64,000 nt of DNA from Meandrina meandrites (taxonomy: Eukaryota > Cnidaria > Anthozoa > Scleractinia > Meandrinidae): assembly GCA_963693305.1 (NCBI GenBank), contig OY855913.1, positions 16,331,484 to 16,395,483 on the forward strand, read 5' to 3'. The position numbers and the translations under genes are program-made. Positions 1 through 11,800 of this stretch are shown here, piece after piece. The notes beneath the pieces were generated by a model that worked only from the letters and a program-made list of their open reading frames with translations, had not been told where the DNA came from and ran no database searches. Every line of letters starts with the position of its first letter. The first letter of the stretch is position 1.

Positions 1-687
1 GCAGCACAATGCAGTGGGGTTTGTAAATCCTTATCTCTCTCATTTATCAGTTGGTCTTTATCCCGCTCGCGGAGCATGCACAGAGATTCCATCTGCTCAT
101 GCATTACAGCTTGGTGTATACAGGTCCTAAGAGATGCGTCGCGTGACCCAAAATCAGCCCCAGATTCCAGGAGTAGCGAAGCAGTTTTCGTCCTGCCTCG
201 TTTCACTGCTAAAAGGAATGCGGTATGATTCTCGTTATCTTTGGCTTCAATGTCTGCTCCGTTGTTGAGCAAATACGTCACCGTTTCTGCACGGTCAAAC
301 TCAGCAGCCCTGAATGTGATAAATAATCAGGAGAATCCGGTTATTCTTTCTTTGTAAACTGCACAATGTATGGGGTGCCCTTGCGCCAAAAAAGGAAATA
401 CTTGCACCTATTTTCCCTCAGTTCGTTAAGTTAAAAGGCGCAAAAATGGCGAAAAGTATAAATGGTCACCTGAAACTGGAACCATTTCTTCGCCGTAAGC
501 TCGATTTCGAGTCATTTTGTGAGTGTGGTTTGTCATCCTTCTTCCAACAAGCAAGAGCACGGGCGCATAAAACGGATGAAATCGAGCTAACTCAGAGGGC
601 GCCCACACAAAAGGAGCGACTGTTGATGTTTCAAAATTATAAAGGAATGTATGGGAAACGTTCCTATTTAGCATATAATAATCTATA

Positions 688-738
<51 letters not shown>

Positions 739-815
739 AAAACTTTATTGAGCACTTTTCATACAAACTTGAATCTTAGGTGTATGTGGTTAAAAAATAT
801 ATAAAAAATATATAA

Positions 816-860
<45 letters not shown>

Positions 861-3800
861 CAATAATAATAACAACAATAATAATAATCTAATTTATATA
901 GCGCTAAAATTATATAAAAAATATTCTAAAACGCTTTACAGGCAACTGAGATAAAAAGATAGACTATTAAAAATATTAAAATAATTTTTACAACGATCAA
1001 AATAAATGTAAAGTTACCTCAATCGTTGTGCGTTGTCGTCCTAGCCTGCGTTGCAGCTGAACTAAACCCTGGTATAGTGGGTTTAGTTCGGCTGCAACGC
1101 AGGCTGTGTCGTCCTTGTAACTTTACGTTTATTTTGAACATAAATGTGAATATTACTCGCTATACTTCATGCTAATAGGACCTTTATAATTTTGAAACAT
1201 CAACAGTCGCTCTATTCGTGTGGGCTCCCTGTGGATAACTCTTGCAATTGTTTTCGCTTTTTATTTCACGTAATATCTAAAGAGCTAAAAATCAATAAAC
1301 ATTGCGAGATTCGAAAAAAAAGGGTTTGGGTTTGAAGCATGCGTGCGTTTATTTTCTTAGTACAGTTGAAACAGAACCCCTGGACCAGTTTGGAGAAGGC
1401 ATGTATCAAACTAACACAAAACAAAAATGAAATCTTAGTACAGCATCACAAATTATATACCGTAAAATTCCGGTTATAAGCCCTGGGCTTATACAACTTC
1501 GTAAGGGTTTTTGGGTGGGCTTATGAGCTGAGGAGCTTATATCCGAAAGGGGGGGGGGGGGGGGGGGGCTTATAAGCGGAATAAAAAAAATGTTTCGAAA
1601 CGAGCCACGGCAGTGTTGATCGACATACGTTTTTCAAAATAATGCATCATTTGGCCCTGTTCAGTACTGTCATCCAGCAGAGGGGGGCTTATATCCGGGA
1701 GGCTTATAATCGGATGTATTTTTTTGTTTCCAGTTAGATGGGCCTATAACCGGGGGGTCTTATAAGCGGGGCGGGGCGGGGCGGGGGGGCTTATAACCGG
1801 AATTTCACGGTATCCCCGTCAAATCGGTCAGTTGCCCTTACCTATGGAGAGGTGTTCTCTGCAGCTCGTCTCTGCAATCAACTGAGGCACCGTGAGACAT
1901 CAGCAACTGCACCACATCCAAGTGCCCATAAGCAGCCGCGAGGTGCAAGGGCGTGTGTCGGCCAAAGTTTGTTTCTCCATCCACCACGTCAGTTCCTTGG
2001 GTGAGGAGAAGTTCTGCAATTTCCTTGTAGCCTTTATGGCATGCTAAATGGAGAGCTGTGTTTACTTCAAAATCAGGCGCGTCGATGTAGTAGGTAGGAT
2101 TATCAAATTCAAGGGACGCTAGAAATGACATAAAAAAAGAAAAGATATAGGTTAGCAAAGCTAAGCGCAGTAAAAAGTATCAGGTTTCTAGAGGTATATG
2201 GGATACTTGCTCCACCAAAATAGCGGATCAGTACATATTTTTTAAGGACATCTACATTTAGGCGTAAAAAGAATGCCTACTATGTTCCTTAACCCTCGAT
2301 AAATGAAGGCTTTGTTGCTGTTGTTGCTGTCGTTGTTGTTGTTGTCGTCGTTGTCGTTGTCGTTGTCGTTGTTGTTGTTGTCGTTCTTCTTCTTCGTCTT
2401 TAACCTGATGCAATAATTCACAGCTGCAAGCTGGTTTCTTCGCACTAAATAATTTTTTGTTTGGAAAGTAATATTTATTGCATCAAGTAAATAAGAAATC
2501 GTGTTTTAAGGGCGTGTGGCATTAACGTTTCAGTAATAATAGCCTATCACTGTCCAAAAGGGTACCTTTTCCCCGTTGCCTGCCTGTCACTATGAAGCTA
2601 ATTAGTTTTTCTCACTGGAAACAAATTAAAGCGGAGAAAAAAGGGACTGAGTAATGTATCGATCAAATCGAAACGTCAACATCCTAAAACAATCCCCGGC
2701 ATTTGAATTGTTGAAGTTTTGGTTGTTCAAATTCTCATCCCGGGGGGAACGGTTAGTTTCAAATCCCCCACATAACGTTTACATTTGGCGATGAAATTCC
2801 CCCACCAGCGGCAGGCCGCGAACGTAGCCTCGAATCCGCTAGGAATCACAACATCGAGTCAATTTGTTCAAATCTCCTCCACCCTTCCCATAAAGTTTAA
2901 TTTATTGCTTTAGTGCCGCCCACCCCCCCTGAACGTTCGATTTGATCGGTACATAAACAGCCTTTTAAACCAACCTTCCTTGACCAATAGCTGCACAATA
3001 TCTTTGTTTCCATGTAAGGCAGCCAAATGCAGAGGACTTTTCTCTTCTACGGTCTGCGCTCGAATGTCCGCTCTATGCTCTAGGAACAGCTCACACAGCT
3101 CACGACTGCCACTCGCGCAAGCCAGGTGGAACGGCGTCATTCCGCTGTTATCTGGACAGTTTACAGACGACAGACTGTTGCTGAGAAGAAGCTTGGAGGT
3201 TTCTGTACAGCCGTGACGTGCCGCCAAATGAAGCGGGGTTGAACCGTCAGCGTCCTTCATGGACGGGTCAGCGTTATACTCCATCAACGTTTTCAATACC
3301 TCAAAACTGTTGTAGCTGTTGAGAAAAAATGCAAGTTCAATTTGAGTTGAGTTTCGAAGACGTACTGCTTGTCAAAATAAAGTTCTGACCTGTTTATATC
3401 CTTGTTGCTACCCAATTCATATCACGTCATGATCCATTTGGGTAGTTACAATTGTTCTGTTGGTATGTACTGCCATACACTCAGTTGCGTGTGATAAATA
3501 ACACAGTTGTTACCACCCAAAGGAATCATCACGTGGTCTGACGATGTAAACAGGTTAGTCAAATCCGTCCATTGTTCAATTACTCCACAGGTTGGTAACG
3601 TAACTTGGCACCATCCGGCCAGAACGAGTTTGCTTGCAGGCTATATGCATGCGCAGTTGGGTCGAGACTGAGGCAGTATGCAGGGTAGCGAGTCTTGCTA
3701 AAGCGTGTAAAATATTTGGCCCAATGGTTACTATTTTGGATTCAGGATCAAATGTCCGGGTTGACCTTTTCCTCTTATAAAACCAAATTGATTGCAAGGC

Positions 3801-5732
3801 TGGTACTACGGCAAAAGGGCAAAATTTATTGGCCAATATTTCAACTAGCAGAGCTAGTCTTCTTCAGGGCCAGTACAATGTGAAACTAACGGCTCTAAAA
3901 TTTGAATAGGGATATACATACAATGGTAGTAGATATAATGAAGTAAGATACATAACTATATACAAACGCAGAAAAATGTAAAAAATACCAGAATAGCCAA
4001 AACAAAATTTAAGAAAAATGGGAATAACATGCAAATATATAAAAGATAATATAAAAATGAAAATAAAATAAAATAAATTGACTAGTTAATGTTCATTCCG
4101 TCGATTGATGCCATGTGGTGTGAGTGTTTGACCTTTTTCTTTTTTTTCCCTCTTATGTTAGAACCAAGCTTGCCCGCTTATTTGATGGTCTATAACAATA
4201 TGCGCATGTGTACGGCGTAGTTTCCGCTTTGTTAATGAACTAGCCAACGGTGCAGGCGTTTTGGCCGGGCAAGCGCTTTTTAGCTCGACCCCACTTCCTT
4301 GTCCGTATTTTTCCACTCGCTCCAGTCCTCAAAATTCAGCGCTAGCTCGTCCAAAATACATTCTTTCTTCTCTTTCCGGCCAAGCTTCACTTCTTCGCAG
4401 AGAAAGTTATACTAATTTAAGGAACAACCTGCAACTACTAAACCAAAAATTATAACTACAGTTTCGTCGTTTGTAGAACGAAAATCTTTAAACAAATTCG
4501 ATGTTGAGAGCAAGAACTAATTTGTTGTTGCCGTCCTCAGTCCGAAGTTGTGCACTGACAGAGTTAATAAAATTCATAATTCGAACTGTTTTTGTTTTCT
4601 TGGCTTGTTATGCTAATTTCCTGGTAATTTGCAGTCAAACTGTTAATTAACTCTTCATAGTTCACAGCGTGGTAAGTCCATGTAACACAAATACGAAGAA
4701 AAAAAACACAGTTTTTTCAATTGAAATAAAAGTACTTTCCGACTGGCTAAAAACGTAAAAATAAATTCGATCTTAAGACTGATTCCTTGCGGCCTTCTAA
4801 CTGTGAGCGGCGAAGCAACGCCTAAGTAAAAATACAAATACCTGAATAACCGGCACACATTGAAAACAAAATCGCAAAAAAAGCTGAGTATTTAAATTTA
4901 TCCGGCTTAAAGTTTACAAAAGGATATTTGTTGAATGCGGAGTTGACCTGGTAACGCGCAAGAGTTCAACACCCATATAAACGACATGTTTTTGTCGACA
5001 TTTTCATTATTGCTAGGCCATCCTGTCCCTTTTGTGGCAGCACCACCAGTTAATTAGCCTGCGTTGAAGCCGAACTAAACCCCGCGGTTTAGTTCTTAGT
5101 TCGTCTGCAACGCAGGCTACCAGTTAATATTTACAATATTAACTGTAAGTCCACAAAACAAACATCGGCCACGGTTGGTTTGTTATTCATGTTACCCTGT
5201 CTGCACTAAGTGTGTTCATTTTTCAAAACAAGAGTTAATTTGCATTTATCGCGGTTGAATTCGTTTGAAATGTTTTCGCGTTTTGTCTTTCCGCCAAAAT
5301 AGAGTTCCTGATGGGAAATTCATCGCACCAAGTTCAAATAACTTACCGAACCGCTACATGTAAGGCTGTAAGCAACTGCTGGCCCTGACAGTTGATATCC
5401 GCTTTGCTCTCCAACAGCATAATCACCAATTCATTTTGATTTGCACTGGCGGCGTGATGCAGCGCTGTAAAACCACTGCTGTCGATGCCATTTACATCTT
5501 CCATTTGAGAATACTGCCGCACAAACGCTACCTTGTTCTCGCGGATCGCCTGTTGAAGGCTTAGAGAATTTCCGCTAACATTCAACCCAGTAAGCTCGAA
5601 TGTTTCATAAGCGAACTCTCGATGAACAGATATTCCTGGACTGCCCTGTGACGACGAGGGTTGACGCAGTTGCTCCAGAAGCAACTGGCTGTCGTGGTCC
5701 ACGCCATTTTCCTTTGAGTGGGACTTTGCCAT
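1..5732 (-). CDS. TRPA1-like channel, N-terminal ankyrin region (partial, runs off left edge)
   Basis: Four exons join in frame on the minus strand: 5732-5347, 3315-2975, 2118-1842 and 309 to the left edge, all with GT/AG sites, giving about 437 residues. The start is the ATG at 5732 (MAKSHSKENG) in a good Kozak context. After about 75 residues without recognisable domains come roughly eleven ankyrin repeats (motifs such as TALHHAA, TPLHLAA, SPLHLAA, TPLHRAA, TPLHCAA). Repeat order and sequence resemble the N-terminal ankyrin array of TRPA1 cation channels, especially the LHRA-x-FD and ADI-x-KD stretch in the fourth exon. TRPA1 proteins sense irritants or temperature at the plasma membrane, but the membrane domain and pore would lie to the left, outside the window, so the channel call is inference. 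Another long ankyrin protein is the alternative. Introns carry several MITEs. Confidence 0.72.
690..890. repeat. (TAA)n microsatellites and TTTATATAGCGC element
   Basis: Two TAA/AAT trinucleotide tracts (about 690-736 and 820-888) are followed by ATCTAATTTATATAGCGC. The same (AAT)n plus TTTATATAGCGC combination recurs at about 39445-39485, which marks a dispersed repeat family. Open frames across these tracts encode only poly-Tyr/Asn and are not genes. Confidence 0.7.
1042..1106. mobile_element. 65-bp foldback element, TAGCCTGC family, copy 1
   Basis: A near-perfect palindrome starts TAGCCTGCGTTGCAGC and ends in its complement GCTGCAACGCAGGCT. It is flanked by an 8-bp direct repeat TGTCGTCC (1034-1041 and after 1106). 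The last base of the right end is G instead of the expected A. It lies in an intron of the TRPA-like gene. Confidence 0.7.
1460..1810. mobile_element. Pogo/mariner-like MITE in intron 3 of the TRPA-like gene
   Basis: The terminal inverted repeats are CCGTAAAATTCCGGTTATAA on the left and its near-complement on the right, flanked by TA on both sides (1458-1459 and 1811-1812). The interior repeats CTTATAAGCGG/CTTATATCCGG motifs and holds G-tracts. No coding capacity is seen. The right end lies about 30 bp from the splice donor of the 1842-2118 exon. Confidence 0.75.
2316..2398. repeat. GTT/GTC trinucleotide repeat
   Basis: Imperfect tandem GTT and GTC triplets lie in an intron of the TRPA-like gene. 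The minus-strand translation is a poly-Asn/Asp run and is not a gene. Confidence 0.8.
3830..3895 (-). mobile_element. Retroelement tail fragment with CTGAAGAAG...GAAA hairpin
   Basis: On the minus strand the sequence CTGAAGAAG is followed by a 6-bp stem ACTAGC/GCTAGT with loop TCT, and then by TGAAATATTGG. Such CTGAWGA-stem-GAAA tails are common near the ends of Penelope-like and related retroelements. The surrounding region encodes nothing recognisable, so this is at most a decayed fragment. Confidence 0.35.
5055..5119. mobile_element. 65-bp foldback element, TAGCCTGC family, copy 2
   Basis: It starts TAGCCTGCGTTGAAGCCG and ends CAACGCAGGCTA, with an inverted interior around GGTTTAGTTC. It is flanked by a perfect 9-bp target-site duplication CCAGTTAAT at 5046-5054 and 5120-5128. 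It sits in intron 1 of the TRPA-like gene. Confidence 0.8.
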
Positions 5733-7232
5733 CGTGGACACCGTACGAAAAAGATAAATAATTTGAGTATGGAGCAACTAGCGCGGTACGAACAGGTCAA
5801 CGTAATCCGGCTAAAGAGATCTTAATAATCCCACCAGACCAACGTATCTACTCACTCGAGTAGTCCAGTACCTCTTGTGAACCTCTAATTTCAGAGGCAT
5901 TCTAAAACAATATTGCTCATTGTCTTCAGGGATAGGGGCATTGTTTGTGCCCTTTGTCCTATTGTTCTTATGGCCAATAATGTGAGATGTTCAATGAGGT
6001 GCTGGTCGCAACGTGTCTGTCCATGACAAGTTTGCAAATGATTTGCACAATTAACATTCCGTACAATGACAATGCTAACGTATCATGTATGTAAAACTAT
6101 TTTGATTTGAAATTAAAAATTAACTGATTTATTTCAAAACATTCGCATCCCGTGGAGGTGATTTTGAAAATATATGAGATAAAAAAGGAAAAGAAAACAG
6201 CCAAAGAACCTCCCGCCCTGAAATTTTTGTTGATGATGATCGTGGTGGTTGTGCTTGTGGGAGGAGGGGGATGGGGGGAGGGGGGGGGGGGGGGAGTCAG
6301 GTGAACGGGAACCTGGGTGTTTGTGGGCAGGAACTCTCGCTTCCTGCATTCTCTTTTTCCCAATGTGGCGGGAACCGGGAGAAATTTTAAAAATCTGATC
6401 CACACTGTGGAGTAATATTTTGCAATAGAAAGAGCACATGGTGACTGGAACCACAAAGGAACGCGGGAAAGGGTCCCTTCTCTCCCTACACCTTCCTCCC
6501 AAAGTGAATTTTAGCCTGCGTGCATTCTGGCCAAGTACCAGCCAGTTTCACGTCTATTTTCAAGTGGAGATACAGTAAAAACCCGCGTCTAAGAACCTAC
6601 ATTTAAGAACCAAATACCCATTAATAATTGACCAAACAAAACAAATTCAGTGCTTGAGAAACAATATTAAATGATAATATTTTATTCAAAACGCCTGCTT
6701 AGCGAAATTACTAAGCGTGTAGTAAAAAGGGAATAAATAAAACGTTTTTAACACGGCTTGCTTTTTTCTTGCGACTTTCTTCTTGCTCTTTGGATCTCTT
6801 TGAGCTTTTCTCCTCTTTGTGAACATCTCTTACAGAAAGATTGTTCTCAAGGTCCAATAGATTCGTTAGCATTTTGATGTGGCTCTGTTTAGAAATGCAA
6901 TTGTGATATGTGTCTGTCAAGACGTCACTTGAAGTAGACCAGTCATGAAATTTGACCCTACCCCGTTAATACGGCCACCCCGTTAATATGGCCAAATTTT
7001 CATGGCCCGTTGGTGGCGGTATTAACGGGGTTCCACTGTATAACAATATATATTATAACAATTATAACAATTATTACAATTAACCACGCTATCTCTGTGC
7101 GAAATGCTTTTTTTAAAGCCAAAACGGCCAAGTGTCGTTTGACGTGACATCTTGACCTCGCTGGCTGCAACGAAAAGCGATGGAGCACGTGCACAATGTA
7201 ACGCGATACAGATCTTGGTACCAAAAACTGGT

Positions 7233-7644
7233 AATTGGCCATGTTCTAAACGAGCAGGGGACTGGGTACGAACATATTTTTTCTTGGTACGAATGTTCAT
7301 TATCGATTGAATTGAAAATGGGGCACGTCATCTGAAAGAGCATCCAAAAATTAGTAAATTCACCAAATTTGATGGTTATTGGTTTAAACGCAAAGGCATG
7401 GTACACTTTTAAAATAAGAGAGCTTAGTATAGATCGGAGGACGCCTGTCCCTCCAATCCATACTAAGTGTACCATGCCTTTGGATTTAAACCAATAACCG
7501 TCAAATCTGGTGAATTTACTCATTTTTGGATGCTCTTTCAGATGACGTGCCCCATTTTTCAATTCAATTGATATTGAATGTTTGTAGCGAAGAGAAAATA
7601 TGTTCGTACCCAGTCCCCTGCTCGTTTAGAACATGGCTAATTGA
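7233..7644. repeat. Long near-continuous inverted repeat (about 200-bp arms)
   Basis: The left arm begins AATTGGCCATGTTCTAAACG. The right arm ends with the complement (CGTTTAGAACATGGCTAATT). The arms match along nearly their whole length with scattered mismatches, plus a short unmatched stretch near 7409-7422, and meet at a loop of only a few bases near 7445. Transcribed, it would fold into a hairpin of about 200 bp. No gene is seen inside. It is probably a foldback element or an inverted duplication of one. Confidence 0.8.
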
Positions 7645-8077
7645 TACCGCAATTAATTCTAAAACGGAAATGTCATAAGCTTTAATTTAAGAATAATACA
7701 AGAATATTTTCAGCCTAAAAAACTGCAGAAAAATAAGAATATTCAGCCTGGGCCGGAAAAACAACATTCTTATAAAAAAAAAAAGAGTGTAGCCGCCCTG
7801 TTCCAAACTCTCGAGTTGTGATGAGGGCCTGGAACAGTAAGGGACGGACCATTATTTTCTTGGAGATGGAGGAATAAGGTGATAAGTGTTCCTTGATAAA
7901 CAATTTTTAACGGCTTACGCGCCAGTCGAGTGTAGCCTGCGTAGCAGGCGCATAAAGGGGGAGGGGGAGGGGTGGAAATATTTCAATTCCCCAATAAAAA
8001 TCATTTAATCATTTATACTCATCACGTTTTCAAGAAAGTAGAGTCTGTTTGACGGCTAAAAATAATTACATTTTTGA

Positions 8078-8552
8078 GTTTGAATTAGTTTGGTCCGGCA
8101 GTTTTAATTAGGTTCGGCAAACAACGTTAAGTTCGGCAGGGTCTGCCGCATTATGCGGCATCGGAGCGGCGGCTGATTCATACGGCGTTCTTCACATGTG
8201 CCGAACCTAATGCATGAATTACATACACCTTATTCTATGGTTTAGCATGTAATACGCGCGGATATTTTGCGAGTTGCGTAGTATTTTGTAGTCCGTATTT
8301 TTGCCCTGTTCTACAGTGTAATAACGTGGCATATTTTGCGCGTTCTTTTGCCCTAATATGGTCTGAAATGGCGCAATACTGGAATAATAAACTGCAGTAA
8401 CTCGATAATTAGGTTCGGCACATGAGAAAAACGCCGTATGAATCAGCCGCTACTCTGATGCCCTATAATGCGGCAGACCCCAGGTGGCAGACCCTGCCGA
8501 ACATAACGTTGTTTGCCGAACCTCATTAAAACTGCCGGACCAAACTGATTCA
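8078..8552. mobile_element. Foldback/MITE with about 125-bp arms upstream of lipase 1
   Basis: The left arm runs from about TTTGAATTAGTTTGGTCCGG to ACATGTGCCGAACCTAAT. The right arm runs from ATTAGGTTCGGCACATGAG to CCGGACCAAACTGATTCAAA and is its complement with small indels. About 200 bp of unique AT-rich DNA separates the arms. Repeats of the motif TTAGGTTCGGCA occur in both arms and once more just outside, at about 8585. The element ends about 280 bp before the lipase 1 start codon. Confidence 0.75.
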
Positions 8553-8828
8553 AACGCCGCTCTTCTGCCGTACTTTATTCATCAATTAGGTTCGGCACAT
8601 ATGAGTGGAGCGGCGTTTGGAACGGGCCTAAATTTCATAGAAAACAGACTTCAGTGCCTTCTTGTCACAAGAAAGTCACGAGTTGTCACAAATCGAAACT
8701 ACCAGCCACGTGATTTCATTGCCGCTTTTAGATAAAGGAGAATATCGTGTATCAAGTTCCGCATCACCAGATAAGACTGAACAGGTTTGGTCTCGAGCAA
8801 GGATCTTCGTGTGGAAATCTAAGAAAAT

Positions 8829-11800
8829 ATGTCAGTTGCTTCGTTGCTAATACTCTGCTCATCATTCTTAGTACTTGCCTCTGCTGTGGCGATTATTCAT
8901 CACCGTGATTTACCTGAGAGTCACATGAATGTGGTAAGTGTGGGGACTATTTGTTTGTACTGTCCCCTTGTGATTAGCATAGTGATCCTTAGTGACTCCT
9001 TAAATTAGTTGTAGATGGCCGTTGATGCAAACGACTTGATCGCGACATTTTTAATACGTAGAGTATATTATATCCAATTTGACGTTGATTTGTACGCGCG
9101 ACTTTGCTTTTTGAATCTGATGGATTGAATCAATGTTCGACTAATTTCAGCGCTAGTCTGACTGGTAATCCTGGCAGTAATAATAACTGTTATCGACCGG
9201 CTGTGCTTTCACGAGTGGATAAGTAAGATGCATTTTAGGCTCTGACAGATTTCCACACTGGATTACTCAGACTCAGGGTAAATAAGAAGACAAAAATTGT
9301 GGTTTTCCAAGTACGGACCGGATTAAAAGTTGAAGTTCCGGTAGAAAGTGAAACTTGCGCTTAAACACAATCGACGACGGCGACAACACAGTATACCACG
9401 GACTAACGGTGAAAATAATCGACTGGTGTCTTTGTTCAACTTGATACGTGACAACATTGATAGAACCTTTTTTTCAGTTCGACTTTTCCTTTCAGGCGAA
9501 AATAAATAAAATGTGTAACTTGACCTGGAATGGGTCACGTTGATGAAAACATCGAGCGAGTCTGATCACGCAAAGCATTTTGTCACGCCATAAAAAATGG
9601 CCTGTAAACATGGAAAAATAGCCGTCTTATAGGCGCACGTGACTACTGCTGGAGGAGAAAAGAATGAAAAGTATAATTGGTGTAAATATGCAGTTATGTG
9701 GATACGAATGCATGTAAAAAAGTTTAAATAAGGCACTGTTGTCGACGATGTAAAACCAGCATCTTGGCGTGGTTTTACTACTTCTGTTTGGAAGGTGATC
9801 TTGCAAGGTGATCGATCGCTAGGTGAGTGTTTTTATATTTTACAACGTTTACTTTTCATAGCCTGCGTCGCAGACAGTCTAAACCGCCGAGGATTATGTG
9901 ACGCGTCCGGCAGCACATCGAAGGACAGCTTTAATTGTTACCCGACCTCAAAGACCACAAGAGAGTCAAAAATTCTAGTCAAAACAAACCTTGGAGGAAG
10001 CTACATTTGCATAATCACTGCTATGTCGGCATTTTGTTGAATGTGAACCAAAAGATCACACATTCCCTGCAAATGTTGTCATCAATTTCTTCATCTTCTG
10101 TGAAACTTTTAGTCAATCATAATAAACGTTCAGCAAGTAAGAAACAAACTTTTAATTTGAGCCTTTTCGTGACTTCGAATTATTGCGTTCGACGAAGGAG
10201 AACGCACCCTAATCGAGAAAAACTCTTGCTTCTATGGACTATACGACGTTGTCAATTTGGCCCCCCCAGAAAATTTTTCAGGGGCGAATGACGTCATCTC
10301 CATGCCATGTGCTTCTGATTTGCTGTTTGGAGTGATTTCTCTCGACAAAATTGTCCTGTGTTATGGTCTGTTATCGCTGCTGTTTGGAGGGTTTTCATCC
10401 AAGGTAGAAGAGTTTTAATCAGCCACCGAACGTCGTAAAAGGAGTGGAAATCGAGTAACTCGATTCGTTGTTTTATAGGCAAGGTAAACCAGCGTGTTTG
10501 CATGCAAAACGATTCACAAAACTAGCTAAAATTTCAAATCGTTAGCATTTCATGTAAAACGAGTGAGTAGAATAAGGATCAAAATTGTTTTATCGCTTCT
10601 TTGAATTTGTATTCTATAGTTATTCGCAGAATGTTTAGGCATTTTGATGAGGAAATCATTATTGAATATTATGAGTGTATTGACTATGAACGAAAAGTTG
10701 ATGTGCTGTGCCTCGATCTATTTTCAAATTGAAGTGAAAGTATTTGTAGAAGTCTGTGGAGTTTTAGAAGTTGTGTAGTGCTCTGTGTAGTGCCAAAAGG
10801 TATATTAAACAACTAAAGTGAAATAAATAATTATTTGTCGTGTACATGATAATTCATTTCTATTCCATATGAATTTTAGTGTAAAAATGAATGCAAATTG
10901 CCCATTCATTTATGACTTTGTACGTTTCTGCTTTGTGAATGTCACATGAAGTGCTAGGAGCGACTTCTATTCACGTTGTTTTACAATATTCTGACATCGA
11001 TGAGAATTTGCCGTGCCATTCATTATTTGAGGTTCTTTTTGACCTTTGGTAAACAATCACTGCTATGATGACAGATCATGTTTCCGTCCGGTTGAATGGC
11101 TTCTTGTGTAACAGTGTAATACCCAATTTACGATAACATAGCTTGCAAGCAAAGAAAAATTCCACTTTAACATATCAAGAACTGCACAGTGTCACAATTT
11201 TTTCACAGTTTATTGAACCCCTTCGAAAAGAACACAACCCATTTCTTGATGCGACAAATTCCAGTTTATTTTGCAGAGAGATGTTCTTTTGGCTCGTCAC
11301 GCAATCTTTCCTCCAAAATGTTGTGTGATGAGATTCCTCTCTCGCTCATCCTCATCGCTAGCCCCATTTGAGGCATATTAAATTGCATAGTTTGCCAACA
11401 ACCTTGCTCCTTTGCTACTACCTGACTCTCCATCTTAGGTCGAACGCACTCCCCTAATCGCTGATTACTACTAGTTATAAGCGAAGCCCGAAGATAGACG
11501 GACACGCTGTCACGCTCAAATGTTAAATAAACAATTGGAAGAAGCTTACATTTGCATAACCACAGCTCCGTCGGGTTAAGAAGCTTAATTATCCCACAAT
11601 AGGACTTAATATTCCTCGGGAGAGCCTCAGTTAAGTAAATTTTCTTGTACCAAGCTTATGTACTTCAAAATTTCGAAGTATCGTCAAGCGTACGGGTTCT
11701 TTATGGAGCCAAAAGCGTATACGTGTTGATTATCACGCGCTGTAAAATAACGATGGAACACCATAGAAATTCATCGTATTGGTGGTTTTCACTGTCACGC

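Larger units (their letters stand above)
5733..8828. other. Intergenic region between TRPA-like gene and lipase 1
   Basis: This is the divergent upstream space of two head-to-head genes. It holds a G-tract near 6266-6294, pogo-like terminal fragments (TACAGTAAAAACCCGCG at about 6572, and CCCCGTTAATACGG repeats ending TTCCACTGTA at about 6960-7040), a long hairpin (7233-7644) and a second foldback element (8078-8552). The short open frames here look non-coding. Confidence 0.6.

Noticed and set aside
426..755. Poly-tyrosine open frame
   Set aside because: It is produced by a (TAA)n tract. No splice context or domain.
6097..6502. Two overlapping minus-strand frames of about 120 codons with Pro-rich runs
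   Set aside because: They depend on a G-tract and read two frames of the same DNA. No protein-like features.
9935..10291. 118-codon plus-strand frame in lipase 1 intron 1
   Set aside because: No recognisable domain or conserved motif. It lies inside an inverted-repeat-bounded interval and fits chance in a large non-coding region.
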